Source: Nocardia fluminea (GTDB taxonomy: Bacteria > Actinomycetota > Actinomycetes > Mycobacteriales > Mycobacteriaceae). From it: a DNA stretch of 64,000 nt. The stretch's first letter is position 1, and every line of letters begins with the position of its first letter. A program made the translations under genes and the position numbers. The notes under the pieces were generated by a model, which ran no database searches, was not told the DNA's origin, and worked only from the letters and a program-made list of their open reading frames with translations. Of the stretch, positions 25,019 to 33,915 are shown piece after piece. The stretch lies in the NCBI RefSeq assembly GCF_002846365.1, contig NZ_PJMW01000002.1, positions 5,766,001 to 5,830,000 on the forward strand, given 5' to 3'.

Positions 25019-25804
25019 ATGGGGTGCTATCAGCGCATCGTCGTGGGAACCAACGGCTCGGAGGCCGCGCGGACGGCGGTAGCGGTGGCGGGGGAGTTCG
25101 CGGTCCGCCTCGATGTCCCGGTCACCGCGGTGAGCGTGTGGCGGGACGCGGGGCGCAAATCGGGCACCGATGCCGAATGGGCCGAAGACAACACGCGGAC
25201 GGCCGCCGAGGCCCTGCTCGGAATCGGTGTGAGCGAGGTCGTTCGCACCGAACTCGACGGTCCGCCGGGCGCGTTGCTGATCGAGACCGCCGAACGCGAA
25301 CCCGAGACCTTGCTCGTGATCGGGGGCGGCAGCCTGGGCAGTTCGAAGGCTCGGCTGCTCGGCTCGACAGCCAATCACGTCTCCCACCACAGCCAGACCG
25401 ATGTCGTGTTCACCAACAAGATCCCCAAACGCTGGACCACCATTGGGCTCACCACCGACGGATCGGCGAGTTCGCTGACCGCGGTCCGTCGCGGCTACGA
25501 GCTCGCTCTGGCCCTGGGTGCGCGCCCGTTTCTGGTGACCTCCGCCAAGACCGACGACGACGGCGCCGACATCCTGATCGACGTCGAAGGCCAGATCACG
25601 GTCGAGGACCCGGAATTGTTCGGCCGCGACATCCTCACCGGGGTCCCGCCGGCGGAAGCGATCTGCAACTCGGCCTGGAAATACGACCTCGTCGTGATCG
25701 GCAACCGTGGAATGAGCGGTCCCGCACGTCTTCTGGGCTCGGTGGCCAACAAGGTGACCCACGACATCGACACCAACCTTCTGCTGGTCAACACCACGCA
25801 CTGA
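25019..25804 (+). CDS. Tandem universal stress protein (two UspA domains)
   Basis: 261 residues. Domain 1 about residues 1-135 (IVVGTNGSEAARTAVAVAGEFA start); domain 2 about 140-261 (TTIGLTTDGSASSLTAVRRGYELA). Domain 2 ends in VVIGNRGMSGPARLLGSVANKV, the G-2x-G-9x-G-S/T ATP-binding pattern. Domain 1 has the variant VIGGGSLGSSKARLLGSTANHV. Two-domain UspA proteins are typical of mycobacteria and relatives, often linked to dormancy or hypoxia. ATG 25019 has GGAG upstream. It lies 129 bp after the metal ATPase, with its own promoter. Confidence 0.92.
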   Translation: MGCYQRIVVGTNGSEAARTAVAVAGEFAVRLDVPVTAVSVWRDAGRKSGTDAEWAEDNTRTAAEALLGIGVSEVVRTELDGPPGALLIETAEREPETLLVIGGGSLGSSKARLLGSTANHVSHHSQTDVVFTNKIPKRWTTIGLTTDGSASSLTAVRRGYELALALGARPFLVTSAKTDDDGADILIDVEGQITVEDPELFGRDILTGVPPAEAICNSAWKYDLVVIGNRGMSGPARLLGSVANKVTHDIDTNLLLVNTTH

Positions 25805-25947
25805 GCCTGTGCGCACGCATCGTGAGCGCACAGATCCGGTGTTGCTCCGATTTAGCGGGTAACCGCGGAAGTTGCCCGGACCGGGGAGTTCGGTCGCCTA
25901 TGATGACCGTACGCGCGATGTTCGCCACACAACGGAGTGGACGCCGG

Positions 25948-27366
25948 ATGAATGCTGGGATCGAGGCGGCGGGTTTCTTCGGCCTGCTGGACTGGGAGAA
26001 GACGACCGGTCTGAGCAAGTTCTGGGTCGACATGATCACCATCCCGATTTTCAGTGCCATGGCCGGTCTGATCACCAACTGGACCGGGGTGATCATGCTC
26101 TTCGCGCCGGTGCGGTTCACCGGCTTCTACGTGCCGGGACTGAAAACGATCTTCCCGCTGCTGCCGCGCAAGGTACAGATCCTGCCGACCTTCGCCCCGG
26201 GCGGCATCCTCGGCTTCCAGGGCTTCATTCCGGCCCGGTCGGAGAAGATGGCGAGCCTGATGGTCGACAACGCGGTCGCCAAGATCGGCACGGCCAAGGA
26301 CTTCTTCGACCAGATGGACCCGCGCAAGATCTCCGCGCAGGTCGCGCTGGTGGCGCTGCCGAACGTGCGCTCGATGGTCGACTCGATCATGGTCACCGAG
26401 CACCCCCGCCTGTGGGCCGACATGCCCCCGCGCGCACGCGAAGCCGTGTACAGCCGGGTCGAGGCCGAGCTGCCCGCGATCACCGATCGCGCGTTCGACT
26501 TCATCGGCGAGAACATCGACCAGCTCCTCGATGTGAAGCTGATGGTCGTGGGCTACCTGCGACGCAGGCCCGAACTGCTCAAAGACGTCATCTACGGGCT
26601 CGGCGCGCCGGAATTGCGTTTCATGATCCGCAGTGGGGTGCTGGGTTTCCCGTTCGGGGTGATCGTGGCGCTGTGGTTGTCGTTGCTGCACTACAGCACT
26701 GCCCACGGCGACACCCCCGCGGTGATCTCGCTGCCCGGCTGGCTCTATCAGATCCTGCATTTCCTGCCCGCGTGGGCATGGGTGCTCGCCGGTGGCGCGA
26801 TGGTGGGTGTGCTGGTCAACATCATCGCGATCAAGGTGGTGTTCGAACCCGCAGTGCCCCGACCGCGCTACCGATATCCGTGGCGGGTCGCGAAATTCGC
26901 GAAACGGCAGTACCAGGCGGCGGCGGATCTGGGGCACGCGATCGGGTATCAGATCGTCACCCTCGATGTCGTCACCGAGCAACTGCTCGAAGGGCCGAGC
27001 GGTGACAAGACCCGCGCGGTCATCGCCCATTTCCTCGAGGCCGAGATCGACCGGATCCTCGGCCCGTTGCGCTCGGTGACCCGGCTCGCGATCGGGCCGC
27101 GCCACTTCGACGCCATCCAGGCCAGCGCGGGCGCGAGCCTGGCCACCGAGATGAAGCCGTGGCTGGTCGAGGACGTGGAGTTCTCCCAGACCACCGCCGC
27201 CAGCGTCGACCGGCTCGCCACCGAGAAACTGCGCGAACTGCCGCCGGAGGAATTCGTCGAAATGCTCTACACCGCCATCGAACAGGACGCCTGGCTGCTG
27301 TATCTGCACGGTGGCGTGCTCGGCGCCTTCATCGGTGCGCTGCACCTGCTGATCTTCGGAGCGTGA
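25948..27366 (+). CDS. DUF445 family membrane protein
   Basis: 472 residues. Hydrophobic segments at about 30-55 (MITIPIFSAMAGLITNWTGVIML), near 235, 275 and the C-terminal end (YLHGGVLGAFIGALHLLIFGA) flank long amphipathic helices. The Gly-rich FAPGGILGFQGFIPARSEKMA and the Asn-Trp-Thr element at the first segment are family hallmarks. Function unknown; DUF445 proteins of other bacteria sit in the envelope. TATGAT at 25899-25904 could be the -10. ATG 25948 is preferred over 25903 because the family begins at about this point. It ends at the start of the Abi-alpha-like gene, so they form an operon. Confidence 0.87.
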   Translation: MNAGIEAAGFFGLLDWEKTTGLSKFWVDMITIPIFSAMAGLITNWTGVIMLFAPVRFTGFYVPGLKTIFPLLPRKVQILPTFAPGGILGFQGFIPARSEKMASLMVDNAVAKIGTAKDFFDQMDPRKISAQVALVALPNVRSMVDSIMVTEHPRLWADMPPRAREAVYSRVEAELPAITDRAFDFIGENIDQLLDVKLMVVGYLRRRPELLKDVIYGLGAPELRFMIRSGVLGFPFGVIVALWLSLLHYSTAHGDTPAVISLPGWLYQILHFLPAWAWVLAGGAMVGVLVNIIAIKVVFEPAVPRPRYRYPWRVAKFAKRQYQAAADLGHAIGYQIVTLDVVTEQLLEGPSGDKTRAVIAHFLEAEIDRILGPLRSVTRLAIGPRHFDAIQASAGASLATEMKPWLVEDVEFSQTTAASVDRLATEKLRELPPEEFVEMLYTAIEQDAWLLYLHGGVLGAFIGALHLLIFGA

Positions 27367-27369
27367 GTG

Positions 27370-28191
27370 ATGGAGCCCAACCCTGATCGCGAACCCGGGA
27401 TCCCCACCGACCTGCTCGGTGTGGCGCGGATCGCGGGACAGTCGTTGCGCCACATCGTCGGCGCGGTCACCAAAGGCGCCGTGCACACCGCCACCGATCT
27501 CGTCGACGACCTTCGTTCCGGCGAACCGATCTCGCAGATCTTCGACGAACGCGTCGACCTGTTTCGTCGCGCCGCGTTGAGCGCGCTGGGCCTGACCAGC
27601 ACCGAAACCGGCGTCCCGGTCGAAACCAAGGTCGACGCCGAGGATCTCAAGGCGATGGGCGATGCGATGATCACCGAGGGCTGGGACTCCGCGCAGCAAC
27701 CGCGTGAGCTGCACCCCTCGTTCGTGCCGATCCTGCACGACCTCACGCCCGACGAAGCCCGGATTCTGCGCTTCCTCGCTGTCGCCGGACCACAGCCCGC
27801 GATCGACATCCGCACCAAGGCGCCGTTCGGGATCGGTTCGCAGCGGCTGGCCGACGGCATCAACATGATCGCCGCCATGGCCGGCTGCGCCCTACCCGAC
27901 CGGGACCACCACTATCTGGGAAACCTCAGCCGCCTCGGGCTGGTCCGCTTCTCCACCGAACCGGTCGCCGACTTTCGCCGCTACGCGTTCCTCGAAGCGC
28001 AACCACCGGCGCAGGCGGCCTACCGTTCGGTGAAGATGCGGGCCATCAGCTCCTACCGCAGCATCTATCTGACGGTGTTCGGAAAGCAGTTCTGCGACGC
28101 GTGTTTCGTGCTCGGTGACTACACCGGGGGCGGGTGGGCAGGCGACGACCGTGGCGACATCTACCTGGGCAAGGGCCCCCGGCTGCCCTGA
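27370..28191 (+). CDS. Abi-alpha (DUF4393-like) protein
   Basis: 273 residues. N-terminal helical part, then LHPSFVPILHDLTPDEARILRFLA (about 118-141), NLSRLGLVRF and YRSIYLTVFGKQFCDACF, the pattern of the abortive-infection alpha domain. No catalytic motif is known for the family. The start is directly after the DUF445 stop (TGA GTG ATG), so GTG 27367 is equally possible. The C-terminus (GDYTGGGWAGDDRGDIYLG) is Gly-rich. Pairing with a DUF445 membrane protein suggests a two-part membrane-linked system, possibly defence (inference). Confidence 0.75.
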   Translation: MEPNPDREPGIPTDLLGVARIAGQSLRHIVGAVTKGAVHTATDLVDDLRSGEPISQIFDERVDLFRRAALSALGLTSTETGVPVETKVDAEDLKAMGDAMITEGWDSAQQPRELHPSFVPILHDLTPDEARILRFLAVAGPQPAIDIRTKAPFGIGSQRLADGINMIAAMAGCALPDRDHHYLGNLSRLGLVRFSTEPVADFRRYAFLEAQPPAQAAYRSVKMRAISSYRSIYLTVFGKQFCDACFVLGDYTGGGWAGDDRGDIYLGKGPRLP

Positions 28192-28205
28192 TCGGTCCCG
28201 ATCAG
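28188..28205. terminator. Bidirectional terminator overlapping both convergent stop codons
   Basis: CTGATCGG-TC-CCGATCAG is a perfect 18-bp inverted repeat (RNA stem 7 bp, loop 4 nt). It contains the TGA of the Abi-alpha-like gene and the TGA of the enoyl-CoA hydratase gene, so one hairpin ends both transcripts. Confidence 0.5.
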
Positions 28206-28858
28206 TCCCGCTTGCGCAGCGCGTCGAGGACGCCGGCGTACATCACCGATTTGATCGCCGTCATCGTGGACTGGTCCTTGCCGCCCAGCGGTGCCACCAA
28301 AGCCAGTGCGGTATCGAGGACTTCGCTGTCGGCGGCGGTGGCGTCGACCAGGTCCAGTGCCAGCGCGTCGGGGCCACCGAAGCGGCGTGCCGTGGTCATG
28401 CTGGCCACGGCGGTCTTGGGGGTGGTCTTGGCTTGGATGAGCGCGGCCATGCCGTTGGTGAACGGGATGCGGATGTCGGCCTCGGGGAAGCAGAAGTAGC
28501 CGCGGTCGGCGCGCATCACCCGGTAGTCGTGCGCCATCGCCACCATCGCGCCCGCACCGAAGGCGTGTCCGCCGATCGCGGCGGCCGTCGGCATGGGCAG
28601 GGTGAGGACCCGGGCGAACAGGGTGTGCACCGCCGCGACGTACTCGGCGGCCCGGTCACCGTTGGCCGAGAGCCAGTCCAGGTCCAGACCGTTGGAGTAG
28701 ATCTTGCCGGTCGCGGTGGTCACCAGCGCCGACGCGCCTTCGGTGACGACCGTGTCGAGGTGGGTGTTCATCTCGTCGAGGAAGTCGGGGGAGAAGCGGT
28801 TCTCGCCGTCACCGAGGTCGAGCACGGCGATCGAATCGTGGTGGCGCAGTGTGGGCAC
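28202..28858 (-). CDS. Enoyl-CoA hydratase/isomerase family protein
   Basis: 218 residues, short for the crotonase family but of the size of Delta3,Delta2-enoyl-CoA isomerase-like members. The oxyanion hole segments are KIYSNGLDLDWL and AIGGHAFGAGAMVAMAHDYRVM, followed by FCFPEADIRIPFTNGMAALIQAK. The hydratase Glu pair is not obvious, so isomerase or other chemistry is likelier. GTG start with AAGGA 6 nt upstream, inside the tail of the TetR gene 11 bp away. TetR plus this gene form an operon, probably self-regulated by an acyl-CoA or fatty-acid ligand (inference). Confidence 0.85.
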   Translation of the reverse strand: MPTLRHHDSIAVLDLGDGENRFSPDFLDEMNTHLDTVVTEGASALVTTATGKIYSNGLDLDWLSANGDRAAEYVAAVHTLFARVLTLPMPTAAAIGGHAFGAGAMVAMAHDYRVMRADRGYFCFPEADIRIPFTNGMAALIQAKTTPKTAVASMTTARRFGGPDALALDLVDATAADSEVLDTALALVAPLGGKDQSTMTAIKSVMYAGVLDALRKRD

Positions 28859-28869
28859 GGGTTTCCTTT

Positions 28870-29478
28870 TCAGTGGGGACCGAGGTCGAGGACGGCACGC
28901 ACGGCAGCACGGAGCTGCGCGCGGGCCAGGGGATCGGTGAGCCGGTCGCGGCGCAGCAGCAGCGCGGTGGGCAGGTCCACCAGGCAGGTGGTGACGGTGG
29001 CGACGCCGCGCCGGTCGGCGCGACCCCACAGGGTCCGCGCGAGCCGGTTGAGCGCGGCGAGGAGCGCCTTCTCGGTGTCGGCGATCTCCTGTGCCAGAGC
29101 GGGCGCGATGTCGCCGGCGAGCAGTTCGGCGCGGTCGACGATCAGGAGCAGGCGCGCGGAGTCGGGATGGGTCTCGGCCAGCCGCGCCGGGACTTCTGCG
29201 GCGTCGAGGACCGCCTCGATGCGGGTCAGCGGGTCGGGCGCGGCGACGGCGCGGTCGATGTCGGCCGACTGGAGGGCGAGGAATCGGTGCGCGGCGCGTA
29301 ACCACGTGCGCGCCAGCACAACCTGGCGGGACTGAAATGTGTGATAGAGCGCGCCATTGGATACTCCGGTAGCGGCGGCGACCGCGCGCACCGTCACAGC
29401 GGCGGGTCCGGCACCCGCTGCCAGCTTCTCGGCGGCGTCCAGCACGGTCTCCGGGTCGTGGGTGCGAGGTCTCGGCAT
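28870..29478 (-). CDS. TetR-family regulator
   Basis: 202 residues. HTH at about 25-55: VRAVAAATGVSNGALYHTFQSRQVVLARTW. Ligand domain is helical and Ala/Leu/Arg-rich with no special motif. ATG 29478 is taken because MPRPRTHDPETVLDAAEKL is a normal TetR opening. It precedes the enoyl-CoA hydratase gene by 11 bp. A 16-bp palindrome 14 bp upstream of the start is the likely operator. Confidence 0.9.
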   Translation of the reverse strand: MPRPRTHDPETVLDAAEKLAAGAGPAAVTVRAVAAATGVSNGALYHTFQSRQVVLARTWLRAAHRFLALQSADIDRAVAAPDPLTRIEAVLDAAEVPARLAETHPDSARLLLIVDRAELLAGDIAPALAQEIADTEKALLAALNRLARTLWGRADRRGVATVTTCLVDLPTALLLRRDRLTDPLARAQLRAAVRAVLDLGPH

Positions 29479-29491
29479 GAACAAAAGTTTA

Positions 29492-29507
29492 CAGAGCGTT
29501 AGCTCTG
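29492..29507. promoter_or_regulatory. Palindromic TetR-type operator
   Basis: CAGAGC-GTTA-GCTCTG has perfect 6-bp arms. It lies 14-29 bp upstream of the leftward TetR gene start, in an AT-richer promoter stretch (AACAAAAGTTTA). Size and symmetry fit a TetR dimer. The rest of 29508-29691 holds AGACAATGTTATCT (29602-29615), an imperfect palindrome that may serve the rightward TetR gene. Confidence 0.5.
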
Positions 29508-29691
29508 CTATTCCATTCGGATGGGCTTTTGGGCCTTTGTGCACGTATTTCGTTCCGCCACTTGGTATTTCGTCGCCCCATCGGCCCGCTCGAGCACAGC
29601 GTAGACAATGTTATCTGCGCGCGAGGGCTCGATACGATGGGGTACTGTTCGGATTCTTCGGCCCTGCCCGCACGAACAGAACGGCATCGCG

Positions 29692-30237
29692 ATGTCCCGA
29701 GTGGTCACCAAGGAGCAGTACTTCGACACCGCGGTGGCGGTGCTCGCCGAGTTCGGTTTCAAAGGTCTCAACATCGGGGTCCTGTGCCGTCGCCTCGGCG
29801 TCACCAGCGGCTCGTTCTATCACCACTTCGGCTCCTGGCAGGGCTTCGTCGACACCCTGCTCGAACACTGGGAAAACCGTCAGATGCTCGAGCTACGCGC
29901 GCTCGACGTCGGTCACGGTGACGCCGATGCCGACGTACGCGCCATGTCGGTACTCGCCAGCGGACTCGAACACGGCGCCGAAGCCGCACTACGCGCGTGG
30001 GCGGCCAACGACGAATCGGTTCACGTCACCGTCAAACGGGTCGACGAGTCACGCCGGCGCACCGTGCACCGTGTCATCGACGGCGTCGTCGACGACACCG
30101 CCACCGCCACCGTCGTCACCGAATTCGGCATGGCGATGATCATCGGCTACCAACAGCTCGCCGCCGCAGGCGAATCCACCGAACTCGACCACCTCCTCGC
30201 CGAATACGCCCGCCTGATCTACTCCCACCGCGGCTGA
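29692..30237 (+). CDS. TetR-family regulator
   Basis: 181 residues. HTH at about 28-52 (IGVLCRRLGVTSGSFYHHFGSWQGFVDTLL). The C-terminal domain contains the segment AWAANDESVHVTVKRVDESRR, seen in TetR_C proteins of actinobacteria. ATG 29692 begins MSRVVTKEQYFDTAVAVLAEFG, a normal TetR start; longer starts add nothing family-like. It is divergent from the first TetR gene and convergent with the antiporter. Target genes unknown. Confidence 0.88.
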   Translation: MSRVVTKEQYFDTAVAVLAEFGFKGLNIGVLCRRLGVTSGSFYHHFGSWQGFVDTLLEHWENRQMLELRALDVGHGDADADVRAMSVLASGLEHGAEAALRAWAANDESVHVTVKRVDESRRRTVHRVIDGVVDDTATATVVTEFGMAMIIGYQQLAAAGESTELDHLLAEYARLIYSHRG

Positions 30238-30304
30238 CCGATCGCGCCGAGGCGCGCTGCCGTGACGCAGTTACGCGACACCTCGACAAAGGCTGCTGCC
30301 GAGC

Positions 30305-32164
30305 TCATCCGAGCAACTGGTCCATATAGCACCAGCGCCAGGCTTCCCCCGGCTCCACACTGCGCATCACCGGGTGGGCCGAGTCCTGGAAATGGGCGCT
30401 CGCGTGGTTGCCGATCGAGGACTCGCAGCAGCCGATGTTCCCGCAGGCGGTGCACATGCGCAGATGTACCCAGCGCAAGCCCTCGTCCAGGCAGGTCTGG
30501 CACACCAGCTCACCGGCGGGTGGCTCCGCCGAGATCGGTGCCTCGTCCAGGTGGGCACAGGCCACCGCGCCGGCCGCGGTCGACAGGGGTTCGGCGCGGC
30601 GCTGGTCGTCGGCTTCGTCGAAGCGGTCGATCATCGACTCCTCGAGGTCGAGCCGGGCCAGGACATGTTGGAGCACTTCGTAATCCACGGCTCCCGCGTC
30701 GCGGACCTCGAGCACCGCATCACGTTCGGCGGCCAGCATCGCCAGCCGCAGGCGCCGGTACTCCGCCGTCGGTGTCACCAGTTCGGCTTCCGGGCGGCCC
30801 AGCCGCTCCCAGGCGGCGTTGGAACGCCAGATCAGTCGCTGGCGCAGCGACTCGATCACCGGCTCTGGGGTGTTCGGGCCGATGCGGCGGTCGAGTTCGG
30901 CCAGACCCGCGGTCGAAGCCTGTTGGAGCAGATCGGCTTTCGCGAGCGCGTCCTCCTCGCGGCTGGGCCCGCGCAACCGCAGCAACCGCACCAGCCACGG
31001 CAGCGTACTGCCCTGCACGAGCAGCGTGCCGCCGACCACGACCAGGGCGAGCAGTTCCAGCACCGGCAACTGCGGCGTCGAGTCGGGCAGCAACAGCACC
31101 GCCGCCAACGTCACCACCCCGCGCATGCCCGCCCACGACACCACCGCCGCATGACTCAACGGTTCGGTCGTACGCCCGAACAGCCTGGCCACCAACACCG
31201 GCGTGAACACCCACACCGGGCGCGCCAGCATCACCGCGGCCAGCACACCCACCGCCGCGACCACGAGCGTGCCGCGATCCAGCCCGCTGTGCCAGGCCGC
31301 CTCGACGATCCAGCGCACCTGCAACCCGATGATCAAGAACACCGCACTCTCCAGAATGAACTGGATGGTGCGCCAATTGGTGGACTCGGCGACCCGCGAG
31401 GCCGCGCCCTGCCACCGCTGCGCGCCGTGGCCCAGGATCATCCCGCACGTCACGACCGCGATCACGCCCGAGGCGTGGAAGTGCTCGGCGGGCAGATACG
31501 CCACGAACGGGGCGAGCAGCGACACCGAGGTATCGAGCACCGGATCGGTGATCCGCCTGCGCAACATCGCCAGGGCCGCCGCCACCACGGCCCCGATGAC
31601 ACCGCCACCGACGGCCGCGAGCAGGAAATCGCCCCCGATCTGCCAGGCGGTCACCGCACCGGCCATCGCCGCGATCGCCGACCGCAGCGCCACCAGCGCG
31701 GTCGCGTCGTTGAACAGCGACTCGTCCTCGAGCACCGTCACGATGCTGCGCGGCATCCCGGTGCGCCGGGCGACCGCGGTCGCCGCCACGGCATCCGGGG
31801 GAGCGACGACCGCACCCAACGCGACCGCTGCCGCGAAGGGCACCGGCAGCAACCACCACACCACCAACGCCACGGCGAACGTGCTGAACAGCACCAATCC
31901 CACCGACAGGGAGGCGATGGTGCGCAGGTTGTCCTTGAAGTCGACCAGCGAGGTGCGCAGGGCGGCGGTGTAGAGCAGCGGCGGCAACAACCCCAGCAGC
32001 ACCACTTCCGGCTCGAGGTGCACCTGCGGCACCATCGGCAGATACGACGCGGCCACCCCGGCCAACGTCAGCACCAGAGGTTCCGACACCCCGAATCGCC
32101 GCGCCAGCGCCGCCAGCGCGGTCGCCGAGCCGATGAGGACAACCAGACCGATCGCGACATCCAC
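30305..32164 (-). CDS. CPA1-type Na+/H+ antiporter fused to a UBP-type zinc finger
   Basis: 619 residues. Residues 1-410 form the CPA1 antiporter with about 12 membrane helices: PPLLYTAALRTSLVDFKDN, ALGAVVAPPDAVAATAVARRTG and VLEDESLFNDATALVAL with the ion-binding Asp pair. Residues about 415-520 are a cytosolic helical region. The end (about 535-619) is a UBP-type zinc finger: AVACAHLDEAP, GELVCQTCLDEGLRWVHLRMCTACGNIGCCE, NHASAHFQDSAHPVMRSVEPGEAWRWCY. All expected Cys and His are there. The GTG start has a weak RBS. In eukaryotes this finger binds ubiquitin C-termini; its bacterial ligand is unknown. Confidence 0.9.
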   Translation of the reverse strand: MDVAIGLVVLIGSATALAALARRFGVSEPLVLTLAGVAASYLPMVPQVHLEPEVVLLGLLPPLLYTAALRTSLVDFKDNLRTIASLSVGLVLFSTFAVALVVWWLLPVPFAAAVALGAVVAPPDAVAATAVARRTGMPRSIVTVLEDESLFNDATALVALRSAIAAMAGAVTAWQIGGDFLLAAVGGGVIGAVVAAALAMLRRRITDPVLDTSVSLLAPFVAYLPAEHFHASGVIAVVTCGMILGHGAQRWQGAASRVAESTNWRTIQFILESAVFLIIGLQVRWIVEAAWHSGLDRGTLVVAAVGVLAAVMLARPVWVFTPVLVARLFGRTTEPLSHAAVVSWAGMRGVVTLAAVLLLPDSTPQLPVLELLALVVVGGTLLVQGSTLPWLVRLLRLRGPSREEDALAKADLLQQASTAGLAELDRRIGPNTPEPVIESLRQRLIWRSNAAWERLGRPEAELVTPTAEYRRLRLAMLAAERDAVLEVRDAGAVDYEVLQHVLARLDLEESMIDRFDEADDQRRAEPLSTAAGAVACAHLDEAPISAEPPAGELVCQTCLDEGLRWVHLRMCTACGNIGCCESSIGNHASAHFQDSAHPVMRSVEPGEAWRWCYMDQLLG

Positions 32165-32254
32165 TTGCGCATTCTCGCATTGGTGGACCCATCAGTCCGT
32201 CGACGCCCGCGCCACCACGAAACGAGGGCGAGTGATGCCGGTCCGTCGGGCCCG

Positions 32255-33010
32255 CTATCCCGTGTCCGCGTCTTTCGCGAGGTGGTCGACCGCACCCCAG
32301 ACCCGCAATGCCAGCCGGGTGCCCTCGCGCCGCCACTGCGACACCGACGCGTTGGGCACCGGCTCGAGCGAATCCGGTACCGGCGCACCGAGTCCGTCGA
32401 GGATGTAGCGCAACGACATCACCACCGCGTCGTGCGTCACCACCAGCACCTGCTCACCCGCAGCGACCACATCGAGCTCGTCGAGGAAACTACGCACCCG
32501 CAATGCCACATCGGCCAGCGACTCCCCGCCCGGCGGCCGATACACCCAGTTGCCGACCCGTTCACGACGCAGACCCTCTTCCGGTGCGCGTCGCCGGATC
32601 GCCCGGTACGGATGCAGTTCGAACACCCCCATCTCCCGGTCGCGCAGCCGTTCGTCGACCAGGGTGCGGATCGGGTTCGGATGCCGGTGACGGGTGGTGG
32701 CGGCCTCGGCCATCACCGCCCAGGTGACCCTGGTGCGCAGGTAGGGAGAGCAGACCACCAAACCGGGTCGCTGCACAGCGGACAACCCGGCCAGCCAAGT
32801 ACCCAGGCGTTGCGCCTGCCATCGTCCGTGGGCGGTCAGTTCCACCGCGGCATCGGTACCGCGCATCGGCCGCTGCTCGGTCGCCGGATCGGCGAACCAG
32901 GCGTTGGCCTCGCTCTGCGCGTGCCGTACCGCCCACAATCCGCCCAGCGCGCGCGGCACCACCAATCCCTCGGGCACCTGCACCCACCCCCTGCGCTGCT
33001 CGAACTCCAT
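32255..33010 (-). CDS. Histidine phosphatase family protein
   Basis: 251 residues. LWAVRHAQSEANAWF carries the catalytic His in RHA (usually RHG), LVVCSPYLRTRVTWAV the second Arg, DREMGVFELHP the acid residue and VLVVTHDAVVMSLRY the second His. It is therefore likely active. An N-terminal extension of about 25 residues (EQRRGWVQVPEGLVVP) precedes the core. It sits 90 bp from the antiporter start on the same strand. Substrate unknown. Confidence 0.88.
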   Translation of the reverse strand: MEFEQRRGWVQVPEGLVVPRALGGLWAVRHAQSEANAWFADPATEQRPMRGTDAAVELTAHGRWQAQRLGTWLAGLSAVQRPGLVVCSPYLRTRVTWAVMAEAATTRHRHPNPIRTLVDERLRDREMGVFELHPYRAIRRRAPEEGLRRERVGNWVYRPPGGESLADVALRVRSFLDELDVVAAGEQVLVVTHDAVVMSLRYILDGLGAPVPDSLEPVPNASVSQWRREGTRLALRVWGAVDHLAKDADTG

Positions 33011-33158
33011 CGATACCCCTCGTGCTCGTCCCGTCGTGCCCGGACGCGCCAGGGAATAGCGGCTTCGTTGCCGGCGTTACATTCCCCGAATTCGAACGCC
33101 TGTCCAGAACTGTCCGGCGGACCGCCGCCGCACCCTCGATGCGCCGCAGGAGGCCCGC

Positions 33159-33890
33159 TTGTCCACCAGAGTAGAGATCTGGACCGACATCAACTGCCCG
33201 TTCTGCTACCTGGGCAAAGCACGCTTCGAAGAAGCACTGGCCGGGTTCGCCCACCGCGACGACGTCGAGGTGGTGCACCGATCCTTCGAGCTCGATCCGA
33301 CGCTGCCCGCCGGTTCCACGCGCCCGGTCATCCCGGCGATCGCCGAGAAGTACGGCATCACCGTCGACCAGGCCGCCGCCAACGAACGCGGCATCGGCGC
33401 CCAGGCCGCGGCGATGGGCCTGCCCTACCGAACCTCCGGTCGCGATTCCGGCAATAGCTTCGATATGCACCGCCTCCTGCACTACGCCCTCGACCAGGGC
33501 GAACAGGAAGCGATGCTAGACGCCCTCTACGCGGGCAACTTCGCCGAGGAAGAACCCGTCTTCGGCGACACCGAACGGCTCGTGGGGTTGGCCGTACGCG
33601 CGGGTCTGGACGAGAACTCGGTGCGCGCGGTGCTGGCCGACCCCGACGCCTACGCCGACGCGGTCCGCCGCGACGAAGCCGAAGCCGCCGCGCTCGGTGC
33701 CACCGGTGTCCCGTTCTTCGTCTTCGACGGCAAATACGCGGTTTCGGGCGCCCAGCCCGCCGAAACGTTCACCCGGGCGCTCAACACCGCCTGGAACGAC
33801 CGGCCGGCCCCCCAACTGATCGCCGACGGTGACTCCTGCGGCCCCGACGGCTGCGCGGTCCCCACCGCCGAGTCCGTGGTGGCCGACTGA
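33159..33890 (+). CDS. DsbA-family (FrnE-like) oxidoreductase
   Basis: 243 residues. The thioredoxin-like start VEIWTDINCPFCYLGKARFE has the active site CPFC, and the cis-Pro loop is in ATGVPFFVFDGKYAVSGAQ. The helical insertion is of FrnE/polyketide-isomerase type (SGRDSGNSFDMHRLLHYA). The C-terminus has a second Cys pair, DSCGPDGCAV. No signal peptide, so it works in the cytosol. The TTG start is chosen because AGGAGG sits 5 nt upstream. Confidence 0.9.
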   Translation: MSTRVEIWTDINCPFCYLGKARFEEALAGFAHRDDVEVVHRSFELDPTLPAGSTRPVIPAIAEKYGITVDQAAANERGIGAQAAAMGLPYRTSGRDSGNSFDMHRLLHYALDQGEQEAMLDALYAGNFAEEEPVFGDTERLVGLAVRAGLDENSVRAVLADPDAYADAVRRDEAEAAALGATGVPFFVFDGKYAVSGAQPAETFTRALNTAWNDRPAPQLIADGDSCGPDGCAVPTAESVVAD

Positions 33891-33915
33891 CCACCACGGT
33901 CCCCGCGCCGGCGCG

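Noticed and set aside
23333..25831. 832-codon minus-strand frame opposite the metal ATPase and Usp genes
   Set aside because: Shadow of well-supported plus-strand genes with conserved motifs.
30374..33457. 1027-codon open frame on the plus strand opposite the antiporter and phosphatase genes
   Set aside because: Low-complexity Arg/His/Gln-rich translation, no family, no RBS. It is the GC-driven shadow of the two minus-strand genes.
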